This document shows, piece by piece, positions 6,040 to 8,747 of a stretch of 8,747 nucleotides of DNA. The notes below the pieces were generated by a model. That model made no database searches, was not told the DNA's origin, and was given only the letters and a program-made list of their open reading frames with translations. The first letter of the stretch is position 1; each line of letters begins with the position of its first letter. Origin of the DNA: Leptolyngbya sp. SIO4C5 (GTDB lineage: Bacteria; Cyanobacteriota; Cyanobacteriia; Phormidesmidales; Phormidesmidaceae); contig JAAHIC010000139.1 of NCBI GenBank assembly GCA_010671965.1, positions 1-8,747 of the forward strand, in the 5' to 3' direction. The position numbers and the translations under genes are program-made.

Positions 6040-6879
6040 CTAATTGAGAATTCGATGGTGCTCCAAGTCGTAGCGATCGCCGTGAGTCAGCACATGAACT
6101 CGTAGATTGTGTAAGCTCAGCGGTTCAGTGGCATCAATATCAGGCTCGTTGGTGTAGGTGACTTCAACCGGATCCACTACCGTCACGGTGCCCTTACCAA
6201 TCACCCCAAAAACGCTATCGCCTTCAAACAGAGCGCAGGTATCTTCATCTATGCCAATGCCAATCTGATCCGGCTGCATGGCAACGGCGCTGACCAATCG
6301 AGCCATACGATTGCGGTTGTGAAAATGCTGGTCAACTACGATATTGGGCAAAATTGCCAGTCCGGTTGCCATGTCAACCAGGGAGCGATTGGGAGATTCG
6401 CCGCTACCGCCACCGGCAATCATGTGTCGGCCCATCACAGCAGCACCAGCACTGGTGCCTGCTAAGGTCATTTCTCCTAGCTGGACTTTACGCCGGATAT
6501 GTTCAATGACAGGCGTATCGGCCAGTAGACCGCAGAGCCGCACCTGATCGCCGCCCGTCATAAAAACGCCCGTACAGTTTTCCAGATGCTTTTCCCAAAT
6601 CGGGTCTTCACCCTGCTGGCGATCGCGAATGTCCATCGTCTCAATAGTTTTGGCCCCCATCTCGTCAAAAATGCGCCGATAGCGATCAGAAATGAGACTC
6701 GGCTCGCGCGAGGCGCAGGGGATAATAGCAATACTGGCATCACGTCCACCTGCTCTTTCAAAGAAGGCGTAAAGAATTTCTTTGCCATGAACCTTATCTT
6801 CTGCGCCTCCGATGACCAAAACTGCTGACTTAGTTAGGGGAGGCATCTTCTGCTCTAGCGAAGATTCTAATTGCTGCAT
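6040..6879 (-). CDS. cphB: Cyanophycinase (CphB)
   Basis: A 279-residue serine-type exopeptidase of peptidase family S51 that degrades cyanophycin to beta-Asp-Arg dipeptides in the cytoplasm. The nucleophile is Ser143 in GTSAGAA (141-147). Other family blocks are VIGGAEDKVHGKEIL (about 22-36), IPCASREP (53-60), FMTGGDQVRLCGLLADTP (106-123), VVDQHFHNRNRMARL (181-195) and GIDEDTCALFE (209-219). Counted from the internal Met at 6846 the serine is residue 132 and the DQHF histidine 174, which matches the numbering I recall for the Synechocystis enzyme. ATG 6879 was preferred over the GTG at 6897, six codons upstream, because other filamentous cyanobacterial proteins, as I recall them, carry a similar QLES..EQKMP extension. 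ATG 6846 (268 residues) is a third option. cphA lies downstream on the same strand, so an operon is likely. Confidence 0.96.
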   Translation of the reverse strand: MQQLESSLEQKMPPLTKSAVLVIGGAEDKVHGKEILYAFFERAGGRDASIAIIPCASREPSLISDRYRRIFDEMGAKTIETMDIRDRQQGEDPIWEKHLENCTGVFMTGGDQVRLCGLLADTPVIEHIRRKVQLGEMTLAGTSAGAAVMGRHMIAGGGSGESPNRSLVDMATGLAILPNIVVDQHFHNRNRMARLVSAVAMQPDQIGIGIDEDTCALFEGDSVFGVIGKGTVTVVDPVEVTYTNEPDIDATEPLSLHNLRVHVLTHGDRYDLEHHRILN

Positions 6880-7176
6880 GATAAGCTTTCGGGTCACACT
6901 TTGGTCAATTTCCCCAGCAGTCGTAAAAATGCAAAAAGACCTTCTGACTTTGGCTTAGACATTGCCACGGGGAACCCACGCTTGCAAGAGTGTATCACCC
7001 TTGCTGACCTAGGCTGGTATAACAACCATCTGAGTCCTAGATTGATACTGAGGTTCAACCTAGCTCGTAAGATGATTCAAACAACCATTATTTCAGACCA
7101 TTCGCCAATTGTTTACTTCTGTTGAGTATTTTCTGCCTGAATTTGGAGCCGCTAAGACCCAGTTTTTGCCTGTCCT
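6880..7176. promoter_or_regulatory. Divergent spacer between cphB and trmD
   Basis: The 297 bp between the two diverging genes should hold both promoters. Candidate AT boxes include TATAAC at about 7018-7023, but none has a well-placed -35 partner on either strand. Because cyanophycin genes are often nitrogen-regulated, I looked for the NtcA motif GTA-N8-TAC and found no match. Small repeats are present: ACAACCAT occurs twice about 60 bp apart, and there is a short AGGTT-c-AACCT palindrome near 7050. No tRNA or convincing small gene is seen; the + strand frame crossing this region has no family resemblance and overlaps cphB. Confidence 0.4.
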
Positions 7177-7908
7177 ATGATCCCATCTCCGACAGCCTCT
7201 CTCCGATTTGACATCGTGAGTCTTTTCCCCGACTTTTTTACCTCCTCTTTGCGCTCTGGGCTGCTGGGTAAAGCCCTGGATCGAGGCATTGCCGAAGTCC
7301 ACATCACCAATCCCCGCGACTTCACAACTGATAAGCATCACCGGGTTGACGACGAGCCTTATGGTGGTGGCGCTGGCATGTTGATGAAGCCAGAGCCGAT
7401 TTTTGCGGCGGTGGAATCCCTGCCGCTTTTGCCGCCACGGGACATCATTTTGATGACGCCCCAGGGAGAGCCACTGCGGCAATCTCTTATGCAAACCCTG
7501 GCCACTAACTATGCTCAAATTGTTATTATTTGCGGACATTATGAAGGGGTAGACGAGCGGGTTTTGCAGCTGGTGACGCGCGAAGTTTCCCTGGGAGATT
7601 TTGTTTTGACCTGCGGTGAGATTCCGGCGCTGGCTTTGATCAACGGGGTGACTCGTTTAAGACCGGGCACGGTTGGGAAAGCCGACTCGCTTAAGTACGA
7701 GAGTTTTGAGGCCGGGCTGCTGGACTATCCGCAATACACCCGGCCCGCCAGCTTTCGTGGCTGGCAGGTGCCTGAAGTGTTGCGCTCAGGCAATCACGCC
7801 GCGATCGCTCAGTGGCGGCAAACTCAGCAAATTCAGCGCACTCAGACCCGTCGCCCTGACTTATATCAGCAATGGCTGGAACAGCAATCTGATTTGGAAT
7901 CTTCCTGA
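7177..7908 (+). CDS. trmD: tRNA (guanine(37)-N1)-methyltransferase
   Basis: A 243-residue SPOUT-class enzyme that methylates N1 of G37 beside the anticodon using S-adenosylmethionine, which prevents +1 frameshifting. Family blocks in order: [11 protein letters not shown] (11-21), [28 protein letters not shown] (45-74), LMTPQGEPL (92-100), [11 protein letters not shown] (119-129), [21 protein letters not shown] (138-158) and [13 protein letters not shown] (181-193). The SAM-binding trefoil knot is formed by the middle blocks, and Arg160 aligns with E. coli Arg154. Two positions differ from E. coli: Cys146 stands at Gly140 and Glu175 at the catalytic Asp169. From memory these may be common in cyanobacteria. 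Length is normal. ATG 7177 has no Shine-Dalgarno, but no later start keeps the N-terminal strand. Its TGA overlaps the ispF ATG by one base. Confidence 0.96.
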   Translation: MIPSPTASLRFDIVSLFPDFFTSSLRSGLLGKALDRGIAEVHITNPRDFTTDKHHRVDDEPYGGGAGMLMKPEPIFAAVESLPLLPPRDIILMTPQGEPLRQSLMQTLATNYAQIVIICGHYEGVDERVLQLVTREVSLGDFVLTCGEIPALALINGVTRLRPGTVGKADSLKYESFEAGLLDYPQYTRPASFRGWQVPEVLRSGNHAAIAQWRQTQQIQRTQTRRPDLYQQWLEQQSDLESS

Positions 7909-8390
7909 TGAACATTCGCATTGGCAACGGATACGATATTCACCGTCTGGTGAGCGATCGCCCCCTCATTCTCGGCGGCGTCAAAATTGAGCACGACAAG
8001 GGACTGCTGGGCCACAGTGATGCTGATGCCCTGACCCACGCCATCATGGATGCGCTGCTGGGCGCTCTCAGTTTGGGCGATATTGGCCTTTACTTTCCCC
8101 CCAGCGATCCCCAGTGGCAGGACGCCGATAGCTTGGTTCTGCTGCAGCAGGTACATCAGCTAGTACAGGAACGAGGCTGGCAAATTAGCAATATCGACAG
8201 CGTGATTGTGGCTGAGCGGCCCAAGCTGAAACCTCATATCTCAGCTATGCGCGATCGCCTAGCGCAAACCCTGTCGTTGGAGCCAGAACAGGTGGGGATT
8301 AAGGCTACGACCAATGAAAAACTAGGCCCTGTTGGCCGTGAGGAAGGAATTGCTGCCTACGCGGTTACACTTCTACATAAATTTTCCTAA
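7908..8390 (+). CDS. ispF: 2-C-methyl-D-erythritol 2,4-cyclodiphosphate synthase
   Basis: A 160-residue enzyme of the MEP (non-mevalonate) isoprenoid pathway, converting CDP-methylerythritol 2-phosphate to 2-C-methylerythritol 2,4-cyclodiphosphate with release of CMP. In cyanobacteria this pathway feeds carotenoids, the chlorophyll phytyl tail and quinones. The divalent metal ligands are Asp10 and His12 (GYDIHRL) and His44. The active-site loop is GHSDADAL at 35-42. The CDP-binding segment [18 protein letters not shown] is at 132-149. Length matches the family (about 155-165, homotrimer). The ATG is nested in the trmD stop (TGATG), so translation is probably coupled to trmD, and the start is not in doubt. 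No functional link between tRNA methylation and isoprenoid synthesis is implied beyond shared expression. Confidence 0.97.
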   Translation: MNIRIGNGYDIHRLVSDRPLILGGVKIEHDKGLLGHSDADALTHAIMDALLGALSLGDIGLYFPPSDPQWQDADSLVLLQQVHQLVQERGWQISNIDSVIVAERPKLKPHISAMRDRLAQTLSLEPEQVGIKATTNEKLGPVGREEGIAAYAVTLLHKFS

Positions 8391-8392
8391 CT

Positions 8393-8433
8393 CAGTTTAT
8401 GTATTAAATTAACTTTTTTAATGGATTAAACTG
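8393..8433 (+). terminator. Weak hairpin after ispF, possible end of the trmD-ispF transcript
   Basis: The outer arms CAGTTTA (8393-8399) and TAAACTG (8427-8433) enclose inner arms ATTAA (8403-8407) and TTAAT (8418-8422) with a 10-nt loop. It begins 2 bp after the ispF stop. It is AT-rich and lacks a trailing T-run, so it is not a canonical terminator; it could stabilise the 3' end or be a protein-binding site. Confidence 0.35.
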
Positions 8434-8677
8434 ACTTGGGCAGAGAGATAAGGAAAAATAGTGTAACCCATTATTCTTGGAACCCGTCCCAGACGATTAG
8501 CTCCGAAGCATCACAGCCTTCACGTCTTAATCTTTTCCTAAGGTTTGGGTGCTTAAGTATTACAGATGAACCGTGCTGATCTAGCCGCTATTTTTCAGCA
8601 GTTTACGCCGAGCGGTAGATTACACGGTGTCGGCGCAGACCTATAAAATTTGCTAGCTGGGTAACAGAATCCTCCTC

Positions 8678-8747
8678 AAAAAATCGTAAAAATACGTAAA
8701 TATCCGATTTTTTAGTGAAGACTTCGACCAGTATCTTCACTAAAAAA
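8678..8747. repeat. Two overlapping, mutually exclusive inverted repeats
   Basis: Repeat A pairs 8678-8686 (six A then TCG) with 8705-8713 (CGA then six T) across 18 nt. Repeat B pairs 8708-8721 with 8734-8747, a perfect 14-bp arm across a 12-nt loop. Both need the T-run 8708-8713, so only one can form at a time. Repeat B carries T on its 5' side and A on its 3' side on both strands, so it is not an intrinsic terminator in either direction. It touches the window edge and may extend further. Confidence 0.6.

Larger units (their letters stand above)
8391..8747. other. Gene-free 3' region with several inverted repeats
   Basis: I see no convincing gene in these 357 bp. Just after ispF an AT-rich two-tier inverted repeat runs 8393-8433 (see separate entry). 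A 26-codon frame (ATG 8566 to TAA 8646, in-frame stop just upstream, no ribosome binding site) is too weak to call. AGGAAAA at 8451-8457 is mirrored by TTTTCCT at 8533-8539, probably by chance. The last 70 bp hold two competing hairpins and are likely the leader or upstream region of a gene beyond the window. Confidence 0.6.

Noticed and set aside
6871..7125. 84-codon + strand frame starting inside cphB and crossing the divergent spacer
   Set aside because: It overlaps the cphB start, has no clear ribosome binding site and no family resemblance.
6880..7176. NtcA-type nitrogen control site upstream of cphB
   Set aside because: No GTA-N8-TAC match was found by eye; the available GTA triplets lack the TAC at the right distance.
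7093..7539. 148-codon frame on the - strand across trmD
   Set aside because: It is antisense to conserved trmD motifs and has no recognisable features.
7673..7990. + strand frame overlapping the trmD-ispF junction
   Set aside because: It is a shifted frame of two firmly identified genes.
8566..8646. 26-codon ORF (MNRADLAAIFQQF...) in the 3' spacer
   Set aside because: It is very short, lacks a ribosome binding site and has no known relative; it remains only a possibility.
8671..8677. CCTCCTC read as a strong Shine-Dalgarno on the - strand
   Set aside because: No ATG or GTG follows at a usable distance and no open frame extends from it.
8708..8747. 14-bp perfect hairpin considered as an intrinsic terminator
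   Set aside because: On both strands the stem is preceded by T and followed by A, so no U-tract follows the hairpin.
1..8747. CRISPR array, transposon, tRNA or rRNA
   Set aside because: No regularly spaced repeats, transposase text, terminal repeats with target duplications, or cloverleaf pattern was seen.

Overview
This window reads as cyanobacterial chromosome. It carries psbM (a photosystem II subunit), adjacent genes for cyanophycin synthesis and breakdown, and at least 18 copies of the HIP1 octamer GCGATCGC, which is typical of many cyanobacterial genomes. Ribosome binding sites are weak or missing for most genes, which is also usual in this group. The gene contents do not identify a species. 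All the main genes are recognisable core or well-conserved cyanobacterial families; I see no phage, IS element, CRISPR array or tRNA.

Layout. On the + strand, 1-420 holds the 3' end of a [2Fe-2S] ferredoxin-like gene followed by psbM, closed by a strong intrinsic terminator built from two abutting HIP1 sites (454-489). A membrane-anchored VOC/glyoxalase-fold gene (531-1085, - strand) converges on it. An AT-rich divergent region (1086-1307) separates that gene from a + strand pair: a small sigma-70-like factor (1308-1985) and a secreted or exported TPR protein (2040-3086). The TPR gene converges with cphA with only 6 bp between stop codons, and a two-tier inverted repeat spans both stops.

From 6879 down to 3093 on the - strand lie cphB (cyanophycinase), a candidate 66-codon ORF, and cphA (cyanophycin synthetase). 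CphA polymerises Asp and Arg into the multi-L-arginyl-poly-L-aspartate nitrogen reserve and CphB cuts it to beta-Asp-Arg dipeptides, so synthesis and breakdown enzymes are probably expressed from one transcript. On the + strand beyond a 297-bp divergent spacer are trmD (tRNA m1G37 methyltransferase) and ispF (MEP isoprenoid pathway), overlapping by one base and presumably translationally coupled. The last 357 bp hold no convincing gene but several inverted repeats, including two hairpins at the window edge that compete for the same T-run.

Most worth a second look are the small ORF between cphB and cphA, the competing hairpins at 8678-8747, two substitutions at TrmD positions equivalent to E. 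coli Gly140 and Asp169, and the 20-codon spacing of three HIP1 sites in the TPR gene. None of these is by itself proof of a new system. Comparisons with other proteins are from memory, not from a search.
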